Positions 54,201-62,419 of a stretch of 64,000 bases of DNA are shown here, one piece after another. The notes beneath the pieces were generated by a model. The model searched no databases. It was not told the origin of the DNA and was given only the letters and a program-made list of their open reading frames with translations. Each line of letters opens with the position of its first letter. The first letter of the stretch is position 1. The translations under genes were made by a program, and so were the position numbers. The DNA is from MWEH01 sp035409945 (lineage in GTDB: Bacteria > Bacillota > Clostridia > Christensenellales > DTU072), in contig DAONQC010000007.1 of assembly GCA_035409945.1 (NCBI GenBank), positions 1 to 64,000 of the forward strand, read 5' to 3'.

Positions 54201-57200
54201 GATGATGATCCCACACAATTTGACCCACAAAAACTCGTTGAAAATATTACCTACATGGGATTAAATGGTGTGCTATTTGCAACAAGCACTGTCACTGGAT
54301 ATAATGGTGAAAAACAAATTATAGAATTAAGAATAAAAGTTGACCCATTATCTAATGGTGGAACAGTATACAATAACAAGATTAATTTGACTGGGACAAA
54401 TGCGGTTATTGACCCATACGACAGACCAGAAAATGAAAATGGTATACTAGTGTTACCCAAAGATTTGACAGTAAGATTTGGTGCGTTTTCTCCCGATCAA
54501 GCTGTGTATACCTTTGCACAGAATAGCAACATCTCCTTTGCAATTAAAAATGTGGTAGCTAATGCATTTGAGCCCATTACCCAAATTACATATGACAAGT
54601 TTGGACATACTTTAGGGCAAGAATACGGGGGACAAAATGCGCCATTAGAAATTAAGGTCATTTTGCCTGATGGTAATGATTCTTTGACATTCAATATTGA
54701 GTTCTTAAATAGAGAATTAGAAAGTGTTTGGTATGAAAGCAGGGCGCTAAATACAGGTTCTGGAAGTTATGAAACATTCGATGTTCAAGGCAAATACTAT
54801 ATAGACCCATATGACAGCAGCACATTCGCTCTCCCAACAGTGGCTGATTTTAAATTTAAAATATACGATGAAAAAGTAAATTTAGATGTCGCACTAACTC
54901 CAGCAGATAGTTCATATCCATTTATTAACACAAATGGAGTATGGAAACTTGATATAAATGAAGAAATACATAGTGGTGGAACATACTTATTCTACGGTAA
55001 ATTAAGAGGAATAGGTGATGGTGATGCCGATCAATATTATGTTTTAGCAGTAGTAATACTTGATAGAAGTATAACCACATTACCTAGTGCACTAACCGAG
55101 AATGATAAAGTATTTACGTTCTCAGGGAAAAATGGATATCCGAACCCATTTGAGGGATTAGTTTCAGATATACCATCATCTTTAGTAGATTGTATATTCT
55201 GTAGCCAAAATTTAACAAATGGTAGTGTGGTGTCAGCTCTAGATGAGTTGAAAAACACTATTTATACTCTTCCAGGAAGTACTGGTGCAAAAATTTCTCA
55301 CTATGATTTTAGCTCAAACAATGCAGATATTTTGTGTGCAGAATACTCTAGCGGTGGCACTAGAACTCCAGTGATACCAAACATTAAGTGGTATAAAGAT
55401 GGAGTGCTTCTAACAAATGACGATATATTAGTAAGAGGCGGTTTTACTTACGATTTAGTTGGGTGCGTTGGATATGGAGAAGATGAAGAAAGAACCACTG
55501 GCGAACAAGTTAGTTTACAAATTAAAGCAGATTTATGGGACTTTGTAAGTATTTTAGGTATAAACAACTATGTAATAGAATTCAATAGGTACTCAGCTTT
55601 TTCAATAGAAGACCACTTTAACGTGAAGTTTGTAGCAGGTCCGGCTGGCGAACAAGTTGAGCAGGATCCAGTTACATTTTATCCTTTAGATTCAAGAATA
55701 GGATACAATCAAGATAAGCTTAGAAAGGTCATTGATTGGATGGGCGTTGACCCCGACTTAAATACTGTATCATCGGTTGTATTAAGAAACACCTTTAAGT
55801 CAGCAGAAGTGAACAGGATAACAACTGAACCGATATACAATCTAGATTATCTACAAATCGCTGTTGAAGAAATTAGTTTTGGATTTGGAGAGGATGATGG
55901 ATATAACCATACCGGTAGCGTATACCTAATAATAGACCCATTAAATCCAGTATTCCCAACAACTGCACTTGCACGTGGTAAAAACCCGCACAATCAAGAT
56001 GAAATTATAAATATAGGCTTAGTCAATATTGAATGGATAAATAAAGATACAAAGAGTGCAAGCAGTATATACAATATCAAAATGGGTGGCGGTGTTATAG
56101 ACCAGGTAGATTTATTGATTACAGATAGCACACATCAAAGCACGCCGTTTGTGGCTAAAGTATACTATTTGAATAGAATTGTGAAAAAGATTTATACAAC
56201 TACCCCAGGATATTCTAGCCTTGCTGCATACGATGGTAAATATCTACTTATGGAAAGAGCAGAGGCAGTAGGTGCTGCGATTCCATCTACAAAGACCTAT
56301 CATGCCCTAATGGATCCAACTAATCCAAACTTGTTCGTCGCCGATTCTAGTATTACCACTAATTTGAGATATAGAGATACAGCAACAACAACAGCGCAGA
56401 GCTTATACAAAATGCCAAGTAATCTAGAACTTGAGTTTTATGGTCGCGCTGTTAACACTGGTATGACGAACGCAATATACAATGAAGCCATAGATAAGCT
56501 TGGCTCTTCAATAAAAATGAAAAACATTTCTTGGCTATTTAGCAGAGATGTAGCATTAGAGCCAGCCACTCAAACAGATCCAATAGTAAGCAATATAAGA
56601 GGGTATGTCGCAGAAGTTCACACTTCAGAAGGTATAGTGTCATCTGAATTTTTGAAAGTTGTGCGCCTAAACCCTGACGGCGAGCATTCATATGTTCACA
56701 ATGAACTTTGGATAGGCGATTATCTTGACTTAAACGTACGAACAACTGACAGGCGGGTTACTCACACTTCTGTATCTAATGAAGTAGAGGGATATAAAGA
56801 TGGTAAAACGGTGTGGTATCAAAAAGCTTACGAAGAATGGTATATTGATCCGTATAATATTAAATTCCCGAAAATTGTAGATGTTACTTTTAAAGGACAG
56901 GCGCAATCAGAAAGATATGGCAGTGAATCATCGCCGATAAATTGGGAATATGATACAAATTATCTGAATAGATCAGATGTAATTTCTGGCCGCATAGGAC
57001 CTAGCTTTATGGTGCTGACTGCTTCATTTAAGGCATACGGTGCAAAAGTATCTATTCAGTTTAGTATAAGGGCAAGAGATATCGAAACGAGCGTCACTCT
57101 GCCGAACGGGCAGCAAACTACAGAACCTATAAATGGTGGCACAATATACGTGCTAAAAGGGAAGGACCTAAAACCTCAGTTGCCTACGAAACTGTATTAT

Positions 57201-60017
57201 AGATTTGACTATATGGGTAATAGTGAAATAGCGTCTGCTCCACTTACATTCTCCGACAATGCGTTAGCTGGTATAAATACGAGCGTAGCTGTTTCAGACC
57301 CAGGACAAGGTGGCATGTACACCAACGTAGCAGGCACTTTAGGAACTATTGATGACGAAAATATACTATTCAATATAGTCGTCATAGACCCAAAACTGTA
57401 TTCCATACAACTTGTTGATTCGGAAGTAGAAACACCAACTGGTACTACTACTGTTACTACATATAAGCGCGGCAACTTCATTTTAGATCAAATTGCTGTT
57501 AGCGTAAGTAGATCAAATGTTTATGCACTTGGTCCCGAAGATACATTATTGCCCAAGCGTGTAATTATAACGGATGATGGTGATTACATTGATGTAGAAA
57601 AAGTAGAATATGATATTCCCGCAATGAAGGCCTATGTAGAGTGTTCGTATTCTTTCTTGTCTTTTGCTGATAACCCAAGACTGTTTGGTAGCGATACAAC
57701 AGTAGAAGAAGATTCTAAGAAGCTAACAATAGTGTTTGAGGTGAACTTAACGAAGTATGTTTATACATCTATAGAAGTAGGTGTAGCTGAATTTAATGTC
57801 CCTTCATATGTTGTACCTCTTGGCAAAGTAATAATGGCATCTGAACTACCCAAATTAAGAAATGGTGTAGCACCTTTATGGGTACTGGACGATGTGAATA
57901 CTAATAAAGCAGGGATATACCAAGCAAGATGCTACTTTAAAAATGCTTATGGTGCTATTGTCGAAGGCACATTACCAATAGTAGTTCAGAAAAAGCAAAT
58001 TAGACCGTCTGACATAACTATCAGTAGACAATTTTTAGATAGGACATATACAGGCAGAACGCTCGAATTTAAAGACTATGTTACATTTGCAGACTTTTTA
58101 AGAGAAGATGGGACGTTTGGTCAATTAGAGGGTTATACATTGCAGTACAGCATAGATGGTGGCGCAACTTGGATGCGCACTCAACCGACCAATGTACCAG
58201 AAGAAGGGAGCCTTGGCTATAGACTAAAAATACTGGTAGACAATGATGATGATTATAATATCTATGGCGAATGTGTGTTTAGACTTAATATAAGTAGAGC
58301 CGAAGTTGAAAGGGATAAAGTCTATTTCCATGTTGGTGGTAATAGGATCCAAACAGGTAATTATGCCGAATTTGAGTATAATGGAAATTCACAAAGCCCA
58401 GAAGTGTATGGTATTCCAGAGGGCGTGTCATATAATACTTTATGTGCTAAATATATTCCAAATCAAGCGCCAAACTATACGGAAAATACAAGACCTATAG
58501 ATGCAGGAGAGTACATTATCACAATAAGGTTTAATGAAGACCAAAGGAACTACAAAATAGAAGAAGGCACGACATTTTCTGTCTTAGTAAGGATAAATCG
58601 CAAAAACGTATCATATCAAATTAATACATCATTCCAGTACACGGGGCTTGGATTTAATGTGCCAATAATAGGTCTTCCATATGATGATGAAGGCACACTC
58701 CCAGCTGACATTAAAGTAACTTACAAATATTATGACCAGACAGAAGGAAGTTATCTCCCAGCTGGCTCAACGCTACTTAACGCAGGGCAATATACTGTTA
58801 GTATTAAAGTCAATGGTGGTATAAATTATCCCAGTGTAAATCTTGAGCCAGGTGATGATAATTATGCAAATAGTACTGCAAATCTCAGTTTGAAGGACAA
58901 TACCATTACAATACATAGAAAGAAAGTTATATTTAATGTAGGAGAAATTTCTAGTGACTATCTTGAGGAGCTAAAAGGTTTAAATTCAGCATTAACTGTG
59001 TTATCTGCGATTACCGAAGGTGAAGACGGACATCCTTTAGTTACGCCTCAAGTTGAAGTTAACGCTAATGGTGCCCCCATATCAGGGCTACAAGGAAACG
59101 ATAAGATTGAACAGTTTGGAAATATTATTGTGTCCTGGTTTGATGCACAAGGAGCTAGACAATTAACTAGAAAGCACATGGTTGGGTCATACCCATTAAG
59201 GATAGAAAATCTTGGGTCTATATCTCATGGAAATTATGAAATTGTGGGAGAAATCCAAGGCTTATATAGAATAACTGCAACACAACCCAATACAGTAGTA
59301 ATAGATGATAAAGAAGATTTAGACGATGCATTGTCTCTCATAAGGGATGGCGATACTAAAAGATTATACTTAAGATCTGGTCATTACGGCGAGATAACTC
59401 TAACGAAAAATGCAGCGGTCTCCATAGTAGGCTCATACAATGTGAGTGAAGAAGATGACGAAATAGTAGTCACATTTGATAAAATTACTGTAGAACGAGG
59501 TGCTTTATTATTAGACATAGTTAAAATGAATGCTAAAGCAAATACAGGGATTATAACTGTAAAAGAGAACGTGTCTAGCGTGACTCTTAGAAGAAGTGAG
59601 TTTATAGACAGTTCATTTACTCACCAAGGAGGAAGTTCTACAACCGAAAATTCTAGTGTGGTTAGAACTGCTCCAGGGTTTAAGGGTATAGTTTATGTAG
59701 ATGACACAATTATAGTAGGCTTTAGCGCCGGGTTACAGCTAACTGGTGGCTCTGTTGACATTGCAAATAGTAAAATACACCATTCTATTATAGGTATAAG
59801 CGTAATGTCTGGTAATGCTATGGTTAGTAATACAGAGTTTAGACATTGTAAGAATATAGCTCTAAAATTATCATACAAGAAGGGAACTGCTAGCATATTT
59901 GACAATATCTTCTGGGCAAATTACACCGCGATACAGAGTGTTATTGCCCTCCGTAATGATATCACCATACAGAACACATTTGGTGAAAATGCAAGGAATA
60001 TAGAGCGACTACAGTAA
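48291..60017 (+). CDS. Giant repeat lipoprotein 2 (3908 aa)
   Basis: A paralogue of giant 1: signal (about 5-22), lipobox VISSC with C26, and the shared N-terminal region (LSKLMGIFMGDVSGKNTP near 622). At least ten divergent repeats with the N/DPY...LP...F signature follow: LDPYSEVGNRRLPSKIWIEV, LNPYQPLDLPTYFKLKF, IDPYDSSTFALPTVADFKF, IDPYNIKFPKIVDVTFKG. About 3230-3660 are MBG/bacterial-Ig-like domains (ITISRQFLDRTYTGRTLEF; FEYNGNSQSPEVYGIPEGV; FQYTGLGFNVPIIGLPYDD). From about 3665 the sequence looks like a right-handed parallel beta-helix (VVIDDKEDLDDALSLIRDGD, then short repeats such as NTEFRHCKNIALKLSYKKGT). The ribosome site AAGAAGG precedes the ATG. Probably an adhesive or structural surface protein; no catalytic motif seen. 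Confidence 0.86.
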   Translation: MKLKKLTTILLVIFMIAALALVISSCAPEQTGEDKKTQDSNTVIPGLSLDKTEVFNKISTGATALNQHLTSDRKTEQITYVNSQFNVEVKDINLDISYQANYNNERRQDSEIYLKIFDHFNHQDKISVYYANSTLYYRIGKQFNRIEGFGGTSMFNVFFDVMKNFDLGELITSEAVLETLNMVRFYTLTENISKANVANNIESFNIINVPLDTSKDVVNDGIQNSLVPFGAKFDPLTDLLLGVKLSSLSAFKVERFTLRRFNATVETLPDHSTYVHAMEIVFDDDEEGMEPWGTVNNDYRVEIKYAIDTERQQILTQEDRNNLNSYVESKQGQFHFKGYLEIPDLDERFPTDLQLILDMANNTNNKILLDIRDKSDNLGESHSINEQMIASYYKDGNLYIDSSGFLNRYVKRAVDYEAVSADKIKITTLDVSSMLQNAIGQATALLTKGFSISSLLGSTGAEPDAGGILLSKVRSEGDRVILRVDDELVTGLSSNSSATLVSQLSELLGITRGQAELLYALGIFDDLYLEFSYNTNKHALSPTPGEFMLQAISKDRVLCTLALVSEDIPVEGLDILFPDEVNPSYFQEYEQLVTPDIVNVEIDALISTENASTSQNADLSKLMGIFMGDVSGKNTPLRISPGTDNGVKIQGHIATYNDDTYVTLTVSKGTEILVRVNTDMDAPEDVLVDNRMIGAKYRMRVSVIKEGLNKLSAEGSVFDFNNLVTNVPLILEESVVRLDGESICIEMFPHIQKGKTVDPLKKITGVPGLMSTARVKVTFALPDIEEPTDGYYSPVININNEEIWSGMYEAKFQEKAEVVFGNNVKEYFLTFTGESVKMVTGKTNYNPTTSLFGLQVAYSMYFTDRVNGTNKVLNLKDAFMIIDPGAVQPMADTIEVIYDNGRIGSLPYRIEGFPYNNTNIKQVYSGLPAQTYSIIIGEGSIGETRFDALVEVLNCVPVVPEGDYYNNTIPIVAKVTIDPYDYAIKKAEAEARGEIYNPIVYRQEGENDLAADTLELTFYSNNREAPDVYRKEYLENFDWGFDPSLISFRGGLFVITANYGGLEIGLEVTVLTKIVSHIQINDEESGHYTIDALDEVTYTLPLTTVLPSEATAERPANEVRVYFEGGHFRVIGNLPSDFTVSENEMTKFDGTFPGILNWNHKVANNVAIDKAINPLNDGRDNKARATFGDDCVGYQNVEITVVCPKRIVGTQADSLLAITKITYGGDGEIIHDVTERQAVKVSNASFFQDKPIGSYFELDPYSEVGNRRLPSKIWIEVMYRNRIQTLGYDVTWLTSLDDTPDNIIDAEGNILNVYAQEEFFVVYGKIGGDENFQIVTMIIHNKSGEYESVEMLDENSLPFKIVETEVDAEGTVVNTTVIEVVEEVEEDGTVSYNLKRLNPYQPLDLPTYFKLKFSEASGIAETQYMAHWKYKDADGQEHDAKTYIYPYTGGNFTIYTKLSADTSSGMLDQIITLNLHFDKKEVVPNIIYGISGDMTPDTEIQQEDYGATLLPYVSVDTYSKSSSDLMKLFLKEDGEINEDLTVGVAFQPSQAGEDGTYMRKGISVEWENLDELISVLKSPLGSKDAYNTASYTGNFIQLKGKIASRTALEQQVSMAFRVRDKIVRDIDYPNLAREFYLSDAYGIIPVEIASEVKALVTDPDTGVITYEGNNKIDIVLNKPYALKGVYKNDRDEVKMGIVTPSQYIRYLFSEVAIGFEGDIHGIYAMQFELREDFDDILFFKKDASEFYDDPNVAISDDLATVYFTVTKLGIGSCEQSFTVSVTAIRDAILTSTYTDNVETFDRNGVPLYGGIDGYVIPATFTIEYEKSGIVEYQDLEWYALEASFSYNNERVIEIGDRVSNVPYEFFRFIDGSYVSLTTTLQDGTEVTRRINFRKKNINRVHYKTEGMGIYNINDGWLHVKNVYEFYPVQGLETRLSTVIVPSVTTVFQAEYKQEFTLDDIGWIPAEGFSKDDDPTQFDPQKLVENITYMGLNGVLFATSTVTGYNGEKQIIELRIKVDPLSNGGTVYNNKINLTGTNAVIDPYDRPENENGILVLPKDLTVRFGAFSPDQAVYTFAQNSNISFAIKNVVANAFEPITQITYDKFGHTLGQEYGGQNAPLEIKVILPDGNDSLTFNIEFLNRELESVWYESRALNTGSGSYETFDVQGKYYIDPYDSSTFALPTVADFKFKIYDEKVNLDVALTPADSSYPFINTNGVWKLDINEEIHSGGTYLFYGKLRGIGDGDADQYYVLAVVILDRSITTLPSALTENDKVFTFSGKNGYPNPFEGLVSDIPSSLVDCIFCSQNLTNGSVVSALDELKNTIYTLPGSTGAKISHYDFSSNNADILCAEYSSGGTRTPVIPNIKWYKDGVLLTNDDILVRGGFTYDLVGCVGYGEDEERTTGEQVSLQIKADLWDFVSILGINNYVIEFNRYSAFSIEDHFNVKFVAGPAGEQVEQDPVTFYPLDSRIGYNQDKLRKVIDWMGVDPDLNTVSSVVLRNTFKSAEVNRITTEPIYNLDYLQIAVEEISFGFGEDDGYNHTGSVYLIIDPLNPVFPTTALARGKNPHNQDEIINIGLVNIEWINKDTKSASSIYNIKMGGGVIDQVDLLITDSTHQSTPFVAKVYYLNRIVKKIYTTTPGYSSLAAYDGKYLLMERAEAVGAAIPSTKTYHALMDPTNPNLFVADSSITTNLRYRDTATTTAQSLYKMPSNLELEFYGRAVNTGMTNAIYNEAIDKLGSSIKMKNISWLFSRDVALEPATQTDPIVSNIRGYVAEVHTSEGIVSSEFLKVVRLNPDGEHSYVHNELWIGDYLDLNVRTTDRRVTHTSVSNEVEGYKDGKTVWYQKAYEEWYIDPYNIKFPKIVDVTFKGQAQSERYGSESSPINWEYDTNYLNRSDVISGRIGPSFMVLTASFKAYGAKVSIQFSIRARDIETSVTLPNGQQTTEPINGGTIYVLKGKDLKPQLPTKLYYRFDYMGNSEIASAPLTFSDNALAGINTSVAVSDPGQGGMYTNVAGTLGTIDDENILFNIVVIDPKLYSIQLVDSEVETPTGTTTVTTYKRGNFILDQIAVSVSRSNVYALGPEDTLLPKRVIITDDGDYIDVEKVEYDIPAMKAYVECSYSFLSFADNPRLFGSDTTVEEDSKKLTIVFEVNLTKYVYTSIEVGVAEFNVPSYVVPLGKVIMASELPKLRNGVAPLWVLDDVNTNKAGIYQARCYFKNAYGAIVEGTLPIVVQKKQIRPSDITISRQFLDRTYTGRTLEFKDYVTFADFLREDGTFGQLEGYTLQYSIDGGATWMRTQPTNVPEEGSLGYRLKILVDNDDDYNIYGECVFRLNISRAEVERDKVYFHVGGNRIQTGNYAEFEYNGNSQSPEVYGIPEGVSYNTLCAKYIPNQAPNYTENTRPIDAGEYIITIRFNEDQRNYKIEEGTTFSVLVRINRKNVSYQINTSFQYTGLGFNVPIIGLPYDDEGTLPADIKVTYKYYDQTEGSYLPAGSTLLNAGQYTVSIKVNGGINYPSVNLEPGDDNYANSTANLSLKDNTITIHRKKVIFNVGEISSDYLEELKGLNSALTVLSAITEGEDGHPLVTPQVEVNANGAPISGLQGNDKIEQFGNIIVSWFDAQGARQLTRKHMVGSYPLRIENLGSISHGNYEIVGEIQGLYRITATQPNTVVIDDKEDLDDALSLIRDGDTKRLYLRSGHYGEITLTKNAAVSIVGSYNVSEEDDEIVVTFDKITVERGALLLDIVKMNAKANTGIITVKENVSSVTLRRSEFIDSSFTHQGGSSTTENSSVVRTAPGFKGIVYVDDTIIVGFSAGLQLTGGSVDIANSKIHHSIIGISVMSGNAMVSNTEFRHCKNIALKLSYKKGTASIFDNIFWANYTAIQSVIALRNDITIQNTFGENARNIERLQ

Positions 60018-60054
60018 TAGGAACTTGACTTAGGTTAACTAACGTAAACGATGA

Positions 60055-60290
60055 CGGATGGTAGATAAGCAGAGATATTCCCTATAACTACATCACTATA
60101 TAAAATGCATTAGGGTGAAAATGCAAGGAATATAGAGCGACTACAGTAATAATATGCATTGACCTAGGATAAACACCTAATGGCCTGCAGGAATATTCCA
60201 CGCAACGATATTACTATACAAACCACATTCAGTAAAAATGCGAGGAATATAGAATAGCTGTAATAATATGTATTGACTTAAGATAAGTGG
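60055..60290. repeat. Two decayed copies of the giant 2 gene end
   Basis: GTGAAAATGCAAGGAATATA (gene, 59983) recurs at 60115 (identical 20-mer, then AGAGCGACTACAGTAATA as in the gene) and at 60232 (GTAAAAATGCGAGGAATATA). Periods are 132 and 117 bp. Upstream parts align as well, such as GATATCACCATACAGAACAC with ACATCACTATATAAAATGC and GATATTACTATACAAACCAC. Confidence 0.92.
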
Positions 60291-60312
60291 TGGAACTGTT
60301 TATGGAGGGTAG

Positions 60313-61095
60313 ATGAGTAAGGGAGAAATTCCATCTATTATTGAAGGGGAAAATATAAAGACATATTTTATTAAGCACTTGGATGGTAAGACGTATATCT
60401 TGTTATATTTACCCTATAATCCATATACAAAAGCTGGGCAGGGATATGCATATATTAATGCATTTTATCCTGCATCGAACACTTTGTTTTTTATATCTAA
60501 ACGTATAAATGAACAACTGTCTAAATATAACGCAAGTACATATAAAGGGAATCTAAAAAAACTATTTGTGGATGCCAAATGCGCAGTATATCTTAAAAAC
60601 TCGCTAGTTTTAATTGAGCCGTATGGTACGAGAGTAGCTCTTGCTGCGATAGAATGTGACCTAATTGATACTCCTGAAGTACTGTCAAGGAAAAGGATAA
60701 ACGACATAGCTTGTTCTCACTGTAATGCTTGTGAAAAGGCTTGCCCAACTGGTGCTATTCAAGGGTTTTACATAGATAAAGAGAAGTGCTTAAGGTATGC
60801 TTGTGACCATATTGACGAAACAGAACTAGATTTGATGCTTATGGATAAAAGTATCCTCGGATGCGATGTGTGTCAAGCAGCGTGCCCATATAATGCAAAG
60901 ATTAAGACTGTCCCAATGCCTGAAAGATTGCAAGAGCTTTTAGAAATTGACACACTAATCAAAAATGCAGAAGGTGGTAGAAACGAATTAAAAGAATTAG
61001 CTGGCTACATAGGCGATAACTACAATAGACCAGGCAGAATATTAAGACTTGCACTTCTTGCCAAAGAGCTCGACAAAGATTCGTTTTTGAAGTAA
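60313..61095 (+). CDS. QueG-like 4Fe-4S protein, shorter than usual
   Basis: A 260-aa protein similar to the C-terminal half of epoxyqueuosine reductase QueG, the B12- and Fe-S-dependent enzyme of the last step of queuosine tRNA modification. Two 4Fe-4S motifs are intact: C134-x2-C137-x2-C140-x3-C144-P (CSHCNACEKACPTGAI) and C184-x2-C187-x3-C191-P (CDVCQAACPYN), with C159 in KCLRYAC between them. QueG is normally 350-390 aa; here the N-terminal region (YILLYLPYNPYTKAGQGYAY) is shorter and divergent and the C-terminal HEAT part is reduced to about 50 residues. It may be a compact QueG or a different Fe-S reductase. No queuosine gene is adjacent. GGAGGG lies 5 nt before the ATG. Confidence 0.72.
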   Translation: MSKGEIPSIIEGENIKTYFIKHLDGKTYILLYLPYNPYTKAGQGYAYINAFYPASNTLFFISKRINEQLSKYNASTYKGNLKKLFVDAKCAVYLKNSLVLIEPYGTRVALAAIECDLIDTPEVLSRKRINDIACSHCNACEKACPTGAIQGFYIDKEKCLRYACDHIDETELDLMLMDKSILGCDVCQAACPYNAKIKTVPMPERLQELLEIDTLIKNAEGGRNELKELAGYIGDNYNRPGRILRLALLAKELDKDSFLK

Positions 61096-61099
61096 CTGA

Positions 61100-61350
61100 G
61101 TAACTACCGAATGTTAGGTGGAGTCATCACAGGTGTTAGAATATTTCAGGACAGCCATCCCGACAAAGATTGGGTCTTTGAAATAAACAAGTCGAGTAAC
61201 TACTGAATGTTAGGTGGAGCCACCCTTGACAAAGATTAGGCTTTGAAATAACCGAATAACTACTTGATGCTAGCAGCTAGCGTGATAAACCGAGTAAAAC
61301 ATTAAGATTAGCCTCTCGTGGAGAACAATAGAAGTTAGTCGATGAAAACA
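61100..61350. repeat. Two to three decayed copies of the QueG-like gene end
   Basis: GACAAAGATT of the gene end (61072) recurs at 61162 and 61228 (90 and 66 bp apart). The post-stop block GAGTAACTACCGAATGTTAG is copied as GAGTAACTACTGAATGTTAG and, more faintly, GAATAACTACTTGATGCTAG. A last remnant near 61297, ACATTAAGATTAGCCTCTCG, matches ATATTAAGACTTGCACTTCT of the gene. The rest up to 61496 holds a possible extended -10 (TGGTATATA, 61429-61437). Confidence 0.85.
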
Positions 61351-61496
61351 CGAGTGGAGTGAAGGGAATATATTAAAAGAAACAAAGCACGCACGCTATC
61401 AATTTACAATAAATGCGTAAAATGATATGGTATATATCCAAAACAACGTGCGTTGCGAGTTAAAATAGAAAAATAATAATTTGTAAGGAGAGACCA

Positions 61497-62279
61497 ATGA
61501 AGCTTAAAGTTGATGCAGATTTGTTTTTGTTTGACTTAGATGGGACTGTGTATCTTGGCGATACTGTAATTGAAGGGGCAATAGAGACCTTGAAAAAGCT
61601 GACCGCCATGGGGAAAAAAGTCTGTTTTTTAACTAACAATAGTAGTAAAGATAAAAGGGAATATGTGAAGAAAATAACTGATATGGGATATCCTGTAGAT
61701 CTTTGGCAGATTATTACATCAACGATGGCTACAATTAGGTATCTGCATACAAGAAGACCAGGCAAATCAGTTTATCCAGTAGGTACGCCTGCATTCATAG
61801 AAGAGCTCAAAAAGGCATCAATACCGCTTGCAAAGGAAGATGCAGATATCTTTTTACTAGGGTTCGATACTACTTTAACATATGAAAAAATCTGGAATGG
61901 CAATATTCTGCTCGAAAAGGGTAGAGAGTTTTTTGCAACACACCCCGATTTTGTTTGTCCTTCTGAAAGGGGAGACATGCCAGATGTAGGTGCGATGATG
62001 GCCATGTTTGAGAGTGCGAGTGGAAGAACGGCTAGTGTAATTTGTGGAAAACCCCATGAACCAATGGCAGAAATTGTAGAAAGCTTATTTGATATACCAA
62101 AAGAAAAAACAGTAATGATAGGCGATAGACTATACACAGATATACTATTTGGTATCAACCATGGCTTTCAAACTATACTTGTTCTATCGGGTGAAACCAC
62201 CCATGAAATGTTGCTTGATTCAGGAATCCACCCAACCATGGTGCTACCATCAATAGCGCACATCATTGAAGAAGAATAA
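61497..62279 (+). CDS. HAD-superfamily phosphatase, subfamily IIA (NagD-like)
   Basis: A 260-aa cytosolic sugar- or nucleotide-phosphatase of the NagD/AraL group. Motif I is D13-x-D15-G-T (FLFDLDGTVYLGD), motif II LTNNSS (45-50), motif III the Lys in GKPHEPM (about 184-190) and motif IV GDRLYTDI (about 208-215). The type-IIA cap lies between motifs II and III. AraL and NagD hydrolyse a broad range of sugar phosphates, so the true substrate is uncertain. The ribosome site AAGGAGAG lies 5 nt before the ATG. It is intact and of normal length. Confidence 0.88.
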   Translation: MKLKVDADLFLFDLDGTVYLGDTVIEGAIETLKKLTAMGKKVCFLTNNSSKDKREYVKKITDMGYPVDLWQIITSTMATIRYLHTRRPGKSVYPVGTPAFIEELKKASIPLAKEDADIFLLGFDTTLTYEKIWNGNILLEKGREFFATHPDFVCPSERGDMPDVGAMMAMFESASGRTASVICGKPHEPMAEIVESLFDIPKEKTVMIGDRLYTDILFGINHGFQTILVLSGETTHEMLLDSGIHPTMVLPSIAHIIEEE

Positions 62280-62355
62280 AGTAACGGGCGGTCATATAAC
62301 TGCAAAATAAAACAAATAGAATACTTGGTGTTTCTAAAGATAAAAGATAAAATCG

Positions 62356-62383
62356 TTGCATAATAAACGCTCGCGCGTATATA
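62356..62383 (+). promoter_or_regulatory. Predicted promoter of the last lipoprotein gene
   Basis: -35 TTGCAT (62356-62361), 16-bp spacer ending CTCGCGCG, -10 TATAAT (62378-62383). Confidence 0.6.
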
Positions 62384-62419
62384 ATAATATGAGTTATCTA
62401 TCAAAAACTGGGAGTAGGT

